NCBI GenBank assembly: GCA_019686135.1
Contig: JADGHL010000006.1
Location: forward strand, 33,783 to 97,782
Direction of reading: 5' to 3'
DNA length: 64,000 nt
Source: Myxococcaceae bacterium
Lineage (GTDB): Bacteria > Myxococcota > Myxococcia > Myxococcales > Myxococcaceae
Below are positions 26,003 to 34,984 of the stretch, piece after piece (positions within the stretch are counted from its first letter, which is position 1; each line of letters begins with the position of its first letter). Under the pieces are notes generated by a model. That model saw only the letters and a list, made by a program, of their open reading frames with translations, did not search any database and was not told the origin of the DNA. The translations under genes and the position numbers were made by a program.

Positions 26003-29000
26003 ATGGGCTCACGCCGCTTCCTCTTCACGTTCGGTGTCCTCGGCGGACTGTGCTCCGGGGTGCTCACCGGGATCGTCCTCACCCTCGCTGGGGACGTGCA
26101 CCTGCCGAAGATCACCTGGCCCGCCCTGCTCTGCTCCAACGTCGTCGGCTTCACGCTGGGCGGCTATCTCACCTGGTTCAAGTGGGCCACCGCGCGGGCG
26201 CGCCGGCGCGCGAAGATCCTCGCCGACCTCGCGCAGAACGACCTCACCGTGAACGTGGCCCGCAGCATCGACGGGTCGAACGACATCCGCCGCCTCATCC
26301 TCTCCTTGCGCCGAGCGCTCGCGCAGGTGCAGCGGGTCACCGGCAACGTGCACCGGACCTGCAAAGACGTGGGCGAACAGGCGCGGATGCTGATGGAGGC
26401 CGCGCGCCGGCAGGGTGCCGCAGTCGATCGCACGCTCGGCGCGGTCAGCGGGATGGGCGAATCGCTCCAGGCAGCGGGCCGCCGCGTCGGGCAGCTGGAG
26501 ACATTCGCGCAGGAGACCACCGCGGCGCTCGCGGAGATGACCGAGCGCATCGAGCAGGTGGCCTCGGCGCTCACCACGCTCAACGAGTTCGCCCACCGCA
26601 CCTCCGAACAGGTCCAGCAGATGAGCGAACGGCTGAGCGCGATCGCCTCCTCCGGCGAGGCGCTGGTGCGGTTCGCGGGCGAGGCGGAGAGCTTCGTCGC
26701 CGCGGTGGAGGGCGGGATCGAATCGGTGCGGCGCCGCGCGAACGAGACCGGCGATCTCGCGCGCGAGGTCACCGCCACCGCGGAGCGCGGGCAGGCGCTG
26801 GTGATCGACTCGGTGAAGGCGATGTACGGGATCGAGGAGACGGTGCGCCGGGCCGCGGAGATCGTCGACTCGCTCGGCACGCGGTCCAACGACATCGCGC
26901 GCATCGTCGACGTCATCCAGGAGATCGCCGACCAGACCCACCTGCTGGCCCTGAACGCGGCGATCATCGCCGCGCAGGCGGGGGAGAACGGGCGCGCCTT
27001 TGGCGTGGTGGCGGACGAGGTCCGCGGTCTGGCCGAACGCACCGCGCGCTCCACCCGGGAGATCGCCACGCTGGTGGCCGGGGTGCGCAACGAGGTCGAG
27101 ACCGCGGTCGCCCTGGTGAAGGACGCGCGCGAACAGGCCTCGGGCGGCGTGGAGCACGCCGACCGCGCGTCGCTCGCGCTCAACGAGATCCGCGCCATCA
27201 CGCGGAAGACCTTCGCCGCGGTGGAGAGCACCGTGGCGGAGACGGCGCGGCTGGAGAAGCAGGGCAAGTCCGTGGGCGAGGCGTCGCGCCGGGTGGGCCG
27301 TCAGGTCGACGAGGTCACCCGCGCCGCTGCGGAACAGGTCAGCCACGGGCGCGAGCTGGTGCGCCAGACGCAGGAGATGGCGCGCCTCGCGGAGAGCGCC
27401 TCCAGCAAGGCGGAGGACCAGGCGCGCACCGGGCGCGACCTCTCCGACTCGGTCCTCCGGCTCACCGCGGCGATCGACGAGATCCGCAGCGCGCACCAGG
27501 TCCTCACCCGCGGGGACGTGGCCATCTCCGAAGAGGTGGCCACCGTCCGCGAAGATGCGCGGCAGGTCATCCGCATCGGCGACAACCTCTCACGCAGCAT
27601 CGATCTGCTCTCGCAGGAGGCGGACGGGCTGGAGGCGGAGGTCTTCCGCTTCAAGCTGCCCGAACCGCGCCGCGGCGGCGTGTTGCGCGTGGGCATCCAC
27701 CAGTCGGAGATGTTCGAGTCCACCCGCGGGCTGGATCCGCTGTTCACGCTCGACAACCAGCTGGTGGAGATCAGCGCCAACCTCTTCAGCGGCCTGCTCC
27801 GCAACCACGACGGGATGCTGGTCCCGGATCTCGCCGAACGCTGGGAGGCGGATCCCTCCGCACGCCGCTACCGCTTCCACCTGCGCCGCGGCGTCACCTT
27901 CCACGACGGGTCCCGCTTCACCGCGCACGACGTGAAGCGCCACTTCGAGCGGCTGCTCGATCCCGCGGTGAAGTCGCCCAACCAGTGGATCCTCAAGGAC
28001 GTGGAGGGCGCGCCGGACTTCATCGACGGCCGGGCGGACGGCGTTGCGGGGATCGAGGTGCTGGACGACACCACCCTGGAGATCCGCCTGCAGGAGCCGA
28101 AGGCGTTCTTCCTCCACCTCGTCACGCTCCCGGACACGGCGATCGCCCGGCAGGGACCGGACGGCCGGAGCATCGGCACCGGGCCGTTCCGGCCCACCCG
28201 CATCGACCGCGGGGGCATCGTCCTCGAGCGCAACCTCGCCTACTTCCGCCCCGACGTGCCGCTGCTCGACCGGCTCGAGTTCCACCTCTTCAACGACCGC
28301 GCCGAGGCGCTCCAGCACCTGGTCGAGAACCGCGTGGATCTGGTCTCCGGCCTGTACGCCGAACACCTCGCCGCGGCGGCGCTCGACGACTACCAGGTGC
28401 TCGGCGGGAGCACGCCGTCGTGCTGGTTCCTCGCCTTCAACGTGCGCGAGCCACCGTTCAACGACGTCCGCGTGCGCAAGGCGATCCGCGCCGGGCTCGA
28501 CCGCGCGGCGGTGGTGGAGCACTTCCACCCGGGCGCGCGCGTGGCGGTGTCCCTCACCCCGCCGGAGCTCCTGGACGACCCCGACCGTCCCCAGGCGCCG
28601 ACGGTGGATCTCGCGCTCGCGCGCCGGCTGCTCCAGGAGGCGGGGCTGAGCCGGCTGCGGATGACCGTGTACTACCCGTCCGGCCGCAACACCGAGGCCG
28701 AGGACGCGGTGCTCTTCCGGCCATTGGTTGAGGAGGGCCTGCTGGAGGTCCAGCACGTCGAGCTCCGCTCCGCCGACTACTGGGAGCGCGCGCGCGAAGG
28801 GCGCATCCCGGTGTTCCGCAGCGGGTGGATCGCCGACTACCCGGACCCGGACAACTTCCTCTACTTCCTGCTCAACTCGAACGCGCAGTCGGTCTACGCG
28901 CTCCAGTACTCGAGCGCCGAGCTGGACCAGCTCACCGCCGAGGCGCGGGTGTCGATCGACCCCGAGCTCCGCCAGCAGCTCTACCGGCGGGCCGAACGCG

Positions 29001-29146
29001 TGGTGATGCAGGACTGCCCGCTCATCCCGCTCTACCACGAGCGGATCTGGGCGGTGGCCACGCCGCTGGTGCAGGGTCTGCGTCTCCACCAGACCCCGCC
29101 GCAGGTGAGGTTCGAGAACCTCTGGGTCGACACGACCGAGCACTGA
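26003..29146 (+). CDS. Chemoreceptor (MCP) signalling domain fused to a family-5 solute-binding protein
   Basis: The 1047-residue protein joins three parts. Residues about 6-29 and 40-60 are two membrane helices separated by a loop of only about ten residues. Residues 60-550 form a long helical MCP signalling domain with the conserved hairpin tip at about 308-350 (ADQTHLLALNAA, GRAFGVVADEVRGLAERT). Residues about 555-1047 are a complete SBP_bac_5 (OppA/DppA-like) domain with GGVLRVGI, LAERWEADPSARRYRFHLR, GVTFHDGSRFTAHDV and SGWIADYPDPDNFLYF. A classical MCP binds ligand in the periplasm, but here the binding domain follows the signalling domain and should be cytoplasmic. Fusion in one frame is clear; function is inference. 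No che genes are adjacent. Confidence 0.9.
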   Translation: MGSRRFLFTFGVLGGLCSGVLTGIVLTLAGDVHLPKITWPALLCSNVVGFTLGGYLTWFKWATARARRRAKILADLAQNDLTVNVARSIDGSNDIRRLILSLRRALAQVQRVTGNVHRTCKDVGEQARMLMEAARRQGAAVDRTLGAVSGMGESLQAAGRRVGQLETFAQETTAALAEMTERIEQVASALTTLNEFAHRTSEQVQQMSERLSAIASSGEALVRFAGEAESFVAAVEGGIESVRRRANETGDLAREVTATAERGQALVIDSVKAMYGIEETVRRAAEIVDSLGTRSNDIARIVDVIQEIADQTHLLALNAAIIAAQAGENGRAFGVVADEVRGLAERTARSTREIATLVAGVRNEVETAVALVKDAREQASGGVEHADRASLALNEIRAITRKTFAAVESTVAETARLEKQGKSVGEASRRVGRQVDEVTRAAAEQVSHGRELVRQTQEMARLAESASSKAEDQARTGRDLSDSVLRLTAAIDEIRSAHQVLTRGDVAISEEVATVREDARQVIRIGDNLSRSIDLLSQEADGLEAEVFRFKLPEPRRGGVLRVGIHQSEMFESTRGLDPLFTLDNQLVEISANLFSGLLRNHDGMLVPDLAERWEADPSARRYRFHLRRGVTFHDGSRFTAHDVKRHFERLLDPAVKSPNQWILKDVEGAPDFIDGRADGVAGIEVLDDTTLEIRLQEPKAFFLHLVTLPDTAIARQGPDGRSIGTGPFRPTRIDRGGIVLERNLAYFRPDVPLLDRLEFHLFNDRAEALQHLVENRVDLVSGLYAEHLAAAALDDYQVLGGSTPSCWFLAFNVREPPFNDVRVRKAIRAGLDRAAVVEHFHPGARVAVSLTPPELLDDPDRPQAPTVDLALARRLLQEAGLSRLRMTVYYPSGRNTEAEDAVLFRPLVEEGLLEVQHVELRSADYWERAREGRIPVFRSGWIADYPDPDNFLYFLLNSNAQSVYALQYSSAELDQLTAEARVSIDPELRQQLYRRAERVVMQDCPLIPLYHERIWAVATPLVQGLRLHQTPPQVRFENLWVDTTEH

Positions 29147-29201
29147 ACAAACCGGCCGTCCGAAAACTGGCGCCGCGCTCTGGCCGTGTCACCGTCGCCC
29201 C

Positions 29202-29552
29202 ATGTCGAATCGACGCTTCGTTCCCCGGCAGCGGCGGCGGCTGAAGATCTCCCTCGGCGGGCTGTGCCCGGCGTTCACCGCGGACGTCTCGCCCGGCGGC
29301 TTCGCCGCGGAGACGATGCAGCCGCGCAAGCCCGGCACCATGGTGCACGGGTCCATCACCCTCGAGGGCCGCGAGTTCGACTTCACCGGAGAGGTCTCCT
29401 GGGCGCGCGCGGGCGATCCGCGGCTGTCCATCCGCGGCCGCTTCGGCGTGCGCTTCACCGGGATCGACCCGGAGTTCTACGAGCTGTTCCGCGCCACCTT
29501 CGGCCCGTCCGTCCCGGCGGTGGAGCTGCCGGATGGGCCCGACGACGCGTAG
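29202..29552 (+). CDS. PilZ-domain protein
   Basis: PilZ domains bind cyclic-di-GMP. The 116-residue product has the N-terminal arginine-rich RFVPRQRRRLKI (RxxxR) and DVSPGGF (D/N-x-S-x-x-G), the two nucleotide-contacting motifs, followed by a beta-barrel pattern and the usual IDPEFYELFR helix. It stands 55 bases after the chemoreceptor fusion on the same strand, so a shared role in motility control is possible. It converges with the lipoprotein gene, ending three bases from its stop. Confidence 0.85.
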   Translation: MSNRRFVPRQRRRLKISLGGLCPAFTADVSPGGFAAETMQPRKPGTMVHGSITLEGREFDFTGEVSWARAGDPRLSIRGRFGVRFTGIDPEFYELFRATFGPSVPAVELPDGPDDA

Positions 29553-29555
29553 CGA

Positions 29556-31712
29556 TCAACGCTCGCGCCGAGTCCCCGACACGCCGCCGCTCCGGGGCCA
29601 ACCGGTCTGCAACAGGCTCGTGCCCTGCAGCGCGTACGCCTCCAGCCGCCACTGGCCGTCGCGCTCGAGCAGCACGTAAAGGTTCCCCGAGTCGAACAGC
29701 GCCGAACGCACCCGGGGCGTCCCCTCCAGCGGGCAGGACATCAGGCGCGCGCCGTTCGCGAAGAGCTGAAGGTCGGCACGCGGCCCCATCGACTCGAACT
29801 GCGCGCGGGTGAAGGTCGCCACCGCGCCGGTGAGCGCGCCGCCCGGCAGCGCCGCCTCCACCAATTCACCGTTCGCCTTCCCGGGGAGGAACTCCGCCTC
29901 CCAGAGCACCGCGCCGGTGGCCGGATCGAACGCGCGGATCCAGCTCTGGCGCTCCTCGTCCGCGCACGGCGGAGGGAAGGCGCCGCGACAGACGTCGAAG
30001 AACAGGTACGCGGCTCCGCCCCCGGAGAGGACCTCCACGTCGAGCGCGCGTTCGCCGGCGTTCAGCAGGGGCGGCAGCAACACGATGCCGCCGTCCTCGA
30101 ACGTCGCCTGGGCGCCGCCAACAAAGGCCCGCGTCCCCGCACCGCCGGCCGACAGCGTGACGCCGGCGTCCTCGAGCACAGCGGACGTGATGAGGAGGCC
30201 TCCATCCGCATCGCGCCAAAGGTGCGAGAGCGTCGCGTCGCTTCGGAGCCACGCATCGCCCGCCGCCGACAGCGCGAGCGCCACCGGCCGGCCCGCGTCC
30301 GGAAGCGACGTGGCGCCGAGGAACCCGCCATCCGCACCGTCGAGCTCCACGAGCACGTCCTGCGGAACGCCGGCGCCACCATCACCGTCATCGTCCATGC
30401 CGCCGTCGCCTGCGCCGCCGTCGCCTGCGCCGCCGTCGGCCGCTTCCACCGGCGGCTCCACGCGCACGCCCGCGACAATCCGTCCGTCCGCGGTCACCGC
30501 GAGCGCGTCGCGCGCCAGAGAGGCGCCGCCCCCGCCCAGAAGCGCGGGCAAGTCGACCGCCCAGAGCTCGCCACCGCCGGAGGGCGCGTACGCCCGCACC
30601 ATCCCGCCCGCGCTCACCACTGCGCCGAAGGGCCCGGCGGCGTGCAGCGTGGCGTCGGGCCCGAGCGGCGTCTCGAAGCGGACGAACCCGTTGGAGGTGT
30701 ACGAGAGCAGCGCGCAGCCGCCGTCCATCGACGAGAGCGCGCAGGCGGGGAGGTAGATGTTCCCGTTGAAGGCGAGGATGCCGTTGCGCACCACCGGGAC
30801 CCCGGCGTCCGGGTCGGCGTCGCCGAGGGTCACGCTCCACGCGGGCGTCATCGTGCCCGCATCCGGCCGGACGCACGCGCCCATGCTGCAGTGGCCCTCG
30901 CCCTGACACGGCGTGGCGGGCGCGCAGAGGAAACCCTCGGGCGTGGGCACCTCGCGGCACGCGCCGGCGAGACACAGGTGTGCGGTGACGCAGTCCACCG
31001 TCCCGCAGATGGCATCGTCCGCGGAGACGGCGGTGCCGCAGCCGGAGGCGGGATCGCAGACGGCGTGCTCGCACGGGTTCGACGGTTGTGGACACTGCGA
31101 GGAGATGTCCACGTGGATGCAGCCCACGTCGGGCGAGCACGCGTCCTGCGTGCACGCGTTCCCGTCCGAACAGCTCCGCGGCGTGCCCAGGCACTCGCCC
31201 GCCTTGCACACGCCCTCCTCGAGGCAGAGGTCGTCCGGCACGCAGGAAGCGCCGTCCGGCGAGACGGTCTCCTCGCAGCGCTTCGTCTCCAGTGAAAAAT
31301 GCGACTCGCGGCAGGCGGCGGTCGGGGTGCAGTTCAGCGGGCGGACGCCCTCGCCCCGGAGCAGCACCTCAAAGGACTCCCCGTGCGCGGTCAGGGTGAG
31401 CTTCCCTTCCGCGGGCGCATCCGCGGCGGTGAAGCTGACGGTCAGGCGCACCGTGCCGCCGCCCGGGACGACGATGCTCGGCGCCACGCTGAACGGGGCC
31501 GCGGTGACCGCCTCCACGGTGACGTCGGCCCGGCCGGTGCCGGTGAGCTCCAGATCGCGGTCGATCCGCGTCCCCTCGAGGGCGCGGCCGAAGTCGATCT
31601 CCGTGGTGGTGGTCCGGAACCCCGCGGTGGCGTTGCCGATGCCGCCGCCGCAGTCGCACGCCGCAAGGCACAGGCCCACCAGCAGCGCGCCGGTCAGCTT
31701 CGCCCTACCCAC
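29556..31712 (-). CDS. Large lipoprotein with Ig-like, Cys-rich and propeller-like regions
   Basis: The 718-residue product has a canonical lipobox, LAACDCGGG, at residues 16-24. Residues about 30-125 resemble an ASH/choice-of-anchor Ig-like domain (TEIDFGRALEGTRIDRDLEL, FSVAPSIVVPGGGTVRLTV). Residues about 127-290 are Cys-rich with repeated DxxxCxxxxCxxGxC spacing. The C-terminal 400 residues contain repeating blade-like segments such as WIRAFDPATGAVLWEAEF that suggest a PQQ-type beta-propeller, broken by a DGGAGDGG linker. It is probably surface-exposed; no activity is predicted. Its start overlaps the end of the dedA-type gene by eight bases. Confidence 0.75.
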   Translation of the reverse strand: MGRAKLTGALLVGLCLAACDCGGGIGNATAGFRTTTTEIDFGRALEGTRIDRDLELTGTGRADVTVEAVTAAPFSVAPSIVVPGGGTVRLTVSFTAADAPAEGKLTLTAHGESFEVLLRGEGVRPLNCTPTAACRESHFSLETKRCEETVSPDGASCVPDDLCLEEGVCKAGECLGTPRSCSDGNACTQDACSPDVGCIHVDISSQCPQPSNPCEHAVCDPASGCGTAVSADDAICGTVDCVTAHLCLAGACREVPTPEGFLCAPATPCQGEGHCSMGACVRPDAGTMTPAWSVTLGDADPDAGVPVVRNGILAFNGNIYLPACALSSMDGGCALLSYTSNGFVRFETPLGPDATLHAAGPFGAVVSAGGMVRAYAPSGGGELWAVDLPALLGGGGASLARDALAVTADGRIVAGVRVEPPVEAADGGAGDGGAGDGGMDDDGDGGAGVPQDVLVELDGADGGFLGATSLPDAGRPVALALSAAGDAWLRSDATLSHLWRDADGGLLITSAVLEDAGVTLSAGGAGTRAFVGGAQATFEDGGIVLLPPLLNAGERALDVEVLSGGGAAYLFFDVCRGAFPPPCADEERQSWIRAFDPATGAVLWEAEFLPGKANGELVEAALPGGALTGAVATFTRAQFESMGPRADLQLFANGARLMSCPLEGTPRVRSALFDSGNLYVLLERDGQWRLEAYALQGTSLLQTGWPRSGGVSGTRRER

Positions 31713-32322
31713 CGCGAGGCGCCTCCACGCGCCGGCGTTTGATCGCCTGCCAGGCCACCGCGCCCGCCGCGACCACCGCGAGCGCGATCCACGCCGCCTT
31801 CGTGTATTGCCGCACCCACTGCTCCAGCCGCTCCGCGTTCCCGCCGAGCACGATGCCGGCCGCCATGATCAACCCGTTCCACAATAGGGCGGATACGGCG
31901 CCCCAGCCCAGCACCTTGCGCAGGTCGATCCGCGCGGCGCCCGCGGCGATGAACAAGAGCCCGCGAACACCGGGGAGGAAGCGGTTGAAGGCGATGAGGA
32001 GCACGCCGCGCCGGTGCATCTTCTGTTGAAGATGGTGGATGTTCGGGTGGCGTTCGGTGAAGTCCGGCCGCCGCTCGAAGCTGGTCGCGAGGCGCCGGCC
32101 GACCGCGTAGTCGATCACCGCACCCACCAGGCTGCCGGCGGTGACCACCGCCAACACCAGCACCCACGGCCGCTCGCCGCGGATGGCATACACCCCGCCC
32201 AGCAGCACCACCGAGTCGCCCGGGAACGGCGGGAACACGTATTCGAACAACGCGGCGACGAAGAGCGCGAGGTACGCGAGCGGGCCGATCGCCTGGATCC
32301 AGCTGTCGAGCGTCTCGACCAT
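31705..32322 (-). CDS. DedA-family membrane protein
   Basis: DedA proteins are inner-membrane proteins, some shown to flip undecaprenyl phosphate or phosphatidylethanolamine. The 205-residue product has the family motif EYVFPPFPGDSVVLLGG near residue 28, GRRLATSF, and the conserved FNRFLPGVRG near residue 110, plus several membrane helices. Length is normal. ATG 32322 (MVETLDSW) is chosen; a TACGGT box ends ten bases upstream, so it may have its own promoter just after the DUF481 gene. Confidence 0.88.
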   Translation of the reverse strand: MVETLDSWIQAIGPLAYLALFVAALFEYVFPPFPGDSVVLLGGVYAIRGERPWVLVLAVVTAGSLVGAVIDYAVGRRLATSFERRPDFTERHPNIHHLQQKMHRRGVLLIAFNRFLPGVRGLLFIAAGAARIDLRKVLGWGAVSALLWNGLIMAAGIVLGGNAERLEQWVRQYTKAAWIALAVVAAGAVAWQAIKRRRVEAPRGG

Positions 32323-32331
32323 CGAGAACGC

Positions 32332-32337
32332 ACCGTA
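32332..32337 (-). promoter_or_regulatory. Putative -10 box TACGGT for the dedA-type gene
   Basis: On the minus strand TACGGT ends ten bases before the ATG at 32322 and begins eight bases after the DUF481 stop. It predicts a leader of about four bases. Confidence 0.35.
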
Positions 32338-32344
32338 GCCGGGA

Positions 32345-33017
32345 CTACAGCAGCGTGTAGAGCACCGACGCCTCGGCGATGGTGTCCAGGCTCTCGGCGA
32401 ACGGCAGGAAGCCCGGGGCATAGGGAAGCGAGAACGCCGGGCGCGGCGCAGGCACGCGGTCGCTCCGGATCTTCACCGACAGCCCCAGGTTCAGCTTCTC
32501 GGTGAGCGGGCTGGTGAGCGTGCCGGAGAGGTTGGTGCGCAGATCCTGAAGCGGCGCCACCGTGTCCCCGCCGTCCGGATTGGGCGCGCGCTCGGTGTTG
32601 AGGTTGACCAGCCCTTCGATGGTCACGGCCAGCGCGCTCTTCTCGCCGATCTGCGTGGAGTTGAGGATCGCCAGGCGGGCGGGGTGGATGGACGCCGCGT
32701 CGGGCACCGCCGAGTACTCCTCGTAGACGAAGTCATAGCCGGCTTCGATCGACGTCTCGCCGTGCTCGGTCTTGTAGAGCCGGCGCGCGTAGCCCACCTG
32801 CGCGCCGCCGACGAGCTTTTTGCCGGCGGGGACGTCCGAGCTGGCGCTGGCGGAGACGAACACGCTGTTGGCCTCAGCGAAGAAGCGGTCGTAGCGGCCG
32901 CGGACCAGCCAGCACGCCCTTCACCTCCTCCGGCTTCGCGTACTCGAACTTCGGCTCGTCCGCGGATGCGGAGGGGGCGGCGAAGTGCGCGCCGGCCGCG
33001 GCGGTTCGAAGATCCAA
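32345..33017 (-). pseudogene. DUF481-type outer-membrane protein, internally deleted and out of frame
   Basis: Two pieces of one recognisable protein lie in different frames. The upstream piece (about 33017-32870) encodes the end of a signal peptide (AAPSASA) and the mature start DEPKFEYAKPEEVKGV. It then runs into LAGPRPLRPLLR and a stop. The downstream piece, in another frame, resumes as WLVRGRYDRFFAEANSVFV and continues to 32345 with the beta-barrel C-terminus (GYARRLYKTEHGETSIEAGYDF). The expected middle strands of a DUF481 porin-like protein are missing at about 32905. The N-terminal half of the signal peptide and an ATG are also missing; only a TTG at 33017 is available. From ATG 32863 a 172-residue fragment could still be made. 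Deletion or assembly collapse are both possible. Confidence 0.7.
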
Positions 33018-34045
33018 CCGCCATAGCGCGAGGCCTCCAGCGTCCCGCACGCCGCGCCGATCTCCTTGCCGCCCGAGTACCGCCGGGCGATCGGCGCACC
33101 GACGATCTGCAGATGATCGCGGAACGCCTTCAGCTCTTCTTCGGTGGGCGGGAGGTACTTCCCCGTCGGATCGGTGACGTCGATGAGGTCGATCTTGATG
33201 GGGATTCCCGCGAACACGTCGCGCAGCGCCTCCGCGTCCTCCCGCCCGGTATTGAAGCCGCGGATCATCACGTAGGCGATCATCGCGCGCTCGCGCCGGA
33301 CGGTGGCGTACTCGCGGATCGCTTCGACGAGGTCGGGGAATGGGTTCGCGCGCTGCACCGGCATCACCAGGAGGCGCTTCTCGGGGATCGCCGAGGTCAC
33401 GCTGAACGCCAGCCGGTAGGGATGGGCTTCGCGGATGTAGCGGCGGATCGCCGGGACGGTGCCGGCGGTGGAGAAGGTGATGGCCCGGCCGGAGATGGCG
33501 AAGGCCGCGGGGTGCGAGAGGATCTTCGCCGCGCGAATCGTCTCGCGGTAGTTCAACAAAGGTTCGCCCATCCCCATGAACACGACGCCGCGCACCGGGC
33601 GATCCGCTTCGGCGCGGATCTGCACCACCTGGTCGAGGATCTCCCAGGTCTGGAGGTTGCGTTGGAACCCCAGCTTCCCGGTCATGCAGAAGTCGCATGC
33701 CAGCGCGCAACCGACCTGTGAAGAGATGCAGACCACGTACTTCTCGTCGAAAAGCGGAATCCGCACCGCCTCCACGCGGCCGCCGAGCGGCGACTCGAAG
33801 AGGTACTTCACGAAACCGTCGCTGGCCCGGCGGCGCTCCACGATGGTCAGGGAGGGCAGCTCCGCTTTTTCGCGGATCAGGTCCGCCACCCGGCGCGGCA
33901 CCTGCGGCGCACGAGCGATCGCGTCGATCGATCCGAGCTGGTGGGCGAACACCGCCGCATGAACCTTGAGCACCGCGGTGCGCGTGGGCTCCGCGGGCGC
34001 CAGCTGTGCGGCGAGCTCGTCGAGCGAGAGGTTCTTGAGGTTCAC
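32921..34045 (-). CDS. rlmN: 23S rRNA (adenine-2503-C2)-methyltransferase RlmN, with aberrant C-terminus
   Basis: RlmN is a radical-SAM enzyme methylating A2503 of 23S rRNA and A37 of some tRNAs. The product has the cluster motif CALACDFC near residue 114, GMGEPLLNY near residue 160 and the C-terminal catalytic Cys in GAACGTLEASR near residue 335. After RYGG the family core is over, yet the frame runs on for 31 more residues of Pro/Arg/Ser-rich sequence, which overlaps the start of the DUF481 gene in another frame. That tail looks like lost-stop read-through caused by the same deletion. Start is GTG 34045, ten bases after the anti-sigma stop. Confidence 0.88.
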   Translation of the reverse strand: MNLKNLSLDELAAQLAPAEPTRTAVLKVHAAVFAHQLGSIDAIARAPQVPRRVADLIREKAELPSLTIVERRRASDGFVKYLFESPLGGRVEAVRIPLFDEKYVVCISSQVGCALACDFCMTGKLGFQRNLQTWEILDQVVQIRAEADRPVRGVVFMGMGEPLLNYRETIRAAKILSHPAAFAISGRAITFSTAGTVPAIRRYIREAHPYRLAFSVTSAIPEKRLLVMPVQRANPFPDLVEAIREYATVRRERAMIAYVMIRGFNTGREDAEALRDVFAGIPIKIDLIDVTDPTGKYLPPTEEELKAFRDHLQIVGAPIARRYSGGKEIGAACGTLEASRYGGWIFEPPRPARTSPPPPHPRTSRSSSTRSRRR

Positions 34046-34055
34046 GGCACCCGCC

Positions 34056-34301
34056 TTATGCCTTGCGGATGCGGTTCCGGAGAAACTCGGAGAGCTTGTT
34101 GGCGAGCTCCTCCGGCATCTTCGCCGCGAGCGCCTTTCTGCACATCCCGGGCGTGGCCTTGTAGCTGCGCAGGAACTCCATGCACGGCGGGCACCATTTG
34201 AGGTGCTCCTCGAGCTGCGCGTGCTCCTCGGGGCTGAGATCGCCGTCGAGGAACTCGAGCAGTCTGTGAATGGAATCCTTACATCGGAACATGTCGCCCA
34301 T
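34056..34301 (-). CDS. Zinc-finger (ZAS) anti-sigma factor
   Basis: The 81-residue product has a cysteine near the start (FRCKDS) and the H-x3-C-x2-C motif in HLKWCPPC, the zinc-binding anti-sigma (ZAS/zf-HC2) signature. It lacks a membrane helix, so it should be a soluble, possibly redox-responsive anti-sigma factor. It follows the ECF sigma gene after 47 bases on the same strand, the usual arrangement of a sigma factor and its cognate inhibitor. Confidence 0.85.
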   Translation of the reverse strand: MGDMFRCKDSIHRLLEFLDGDLSPEEHAQLEEHLKWCPPCMEFLRSYKATPGMCRKALAAKMPEELANKLSEFLRNRIRKA

Positions 34302-34348
34302 TTTGCGCCCGCGCGCGCACTAGAAGATGCCGGGATGCTGCGGTCGTT

Positions 34349-34984
34349 TCACGACTTTTCACGGTAGAAGGCGTCGATGGCTTCGCGCAGCGCCAGCCGC
34401 GCGCGGTGCAGGCGGCTTTTGATCGCCGGGACCGAATCTCCAGTGATCTCCGCGATTTCCTCGTAGCTCAGGCCGTCGACGTCCTTCAACAGGAAGACCT
34501 CGCGGTAGGCGTCGGGCAGCTTCTCGGTCGCCTGGCGGATGGCCTGCCCCAGCTCCGCGTCTATCAGCTGATCCTCTCCGGCGCGCGCCCACTCCGGGCT
34601 CGGCTGGTCGATGAGCGCGCCGCGTTCGTTGAAGTCCGGACCGCTGAGCTCCTGTTCGGCCGCCGACTTGACGCGCTGGCGACGCATCCGCATCAGCGCG
34701 TTGTTGGCGGCGATCCGGTACACCCAGGAACCGAACGCCGCGTCGCCGCGGAAGGTGCCGAGGTGCTGGTAGGCCGACAGGAAGGTGTCCTGGGTGATCT
34801 CCGCCGCGTCTGCCTCCGAGCGGGTCATCCGCATCGCCAGGCCGAAGACGTGGTCGCGGTGGCGCTCCACCAGCGCCTCGAACGCGGAGATGTCGCCCGC
34901 CTGCGCGCGCGCGAGCAGGTCACGATCCTCCTGCGCCTGCTGCTCCTGGGACGCGTCCGGTGGCACGGGGCGGGAAGGTTCCAA
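34349..34984 (-). CDS. ECF (RpoE-type) sigma factor
   Basis: The 211-residue product has sigma region 2 (AFEALVERHRDHVFGLAMRM, then DAAEITQDTFLSAYQHL and FGSWVYRIAANNALM) and region 4 (LPDAYREVFLLKDVDGLSY, EIAEITGDSVPAIKSRLHRA). This is the layout of group-4 sigma factors. The frame opens at TTG 34984; GTG 34966 is an alternative. It is followed by the ZAS anti-sigma gene, so its activity is presumably controlled by that protein. Target genes and inducing stress cannot be read from the sequence. Confidence 0.9.
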   Translation of the reverse strand: MEPSRPVPPDASQEQQAQEDRDLLARAQAGDISAFEALVERHRDHVFGLAMRMTRSEADAAEITQDTFLSAYQHLGTFRGDAAFGSWVYRIAANNALMRMRRQRVKSAAEQELSGPDFNERGALIDQPSPEWARAGEDQLIDAELGQAIRQATEKLPDAYREVFLLKDVDGLSYEEIAEITGDSVPAIKSRLHRARLALREAIDAFYREKS

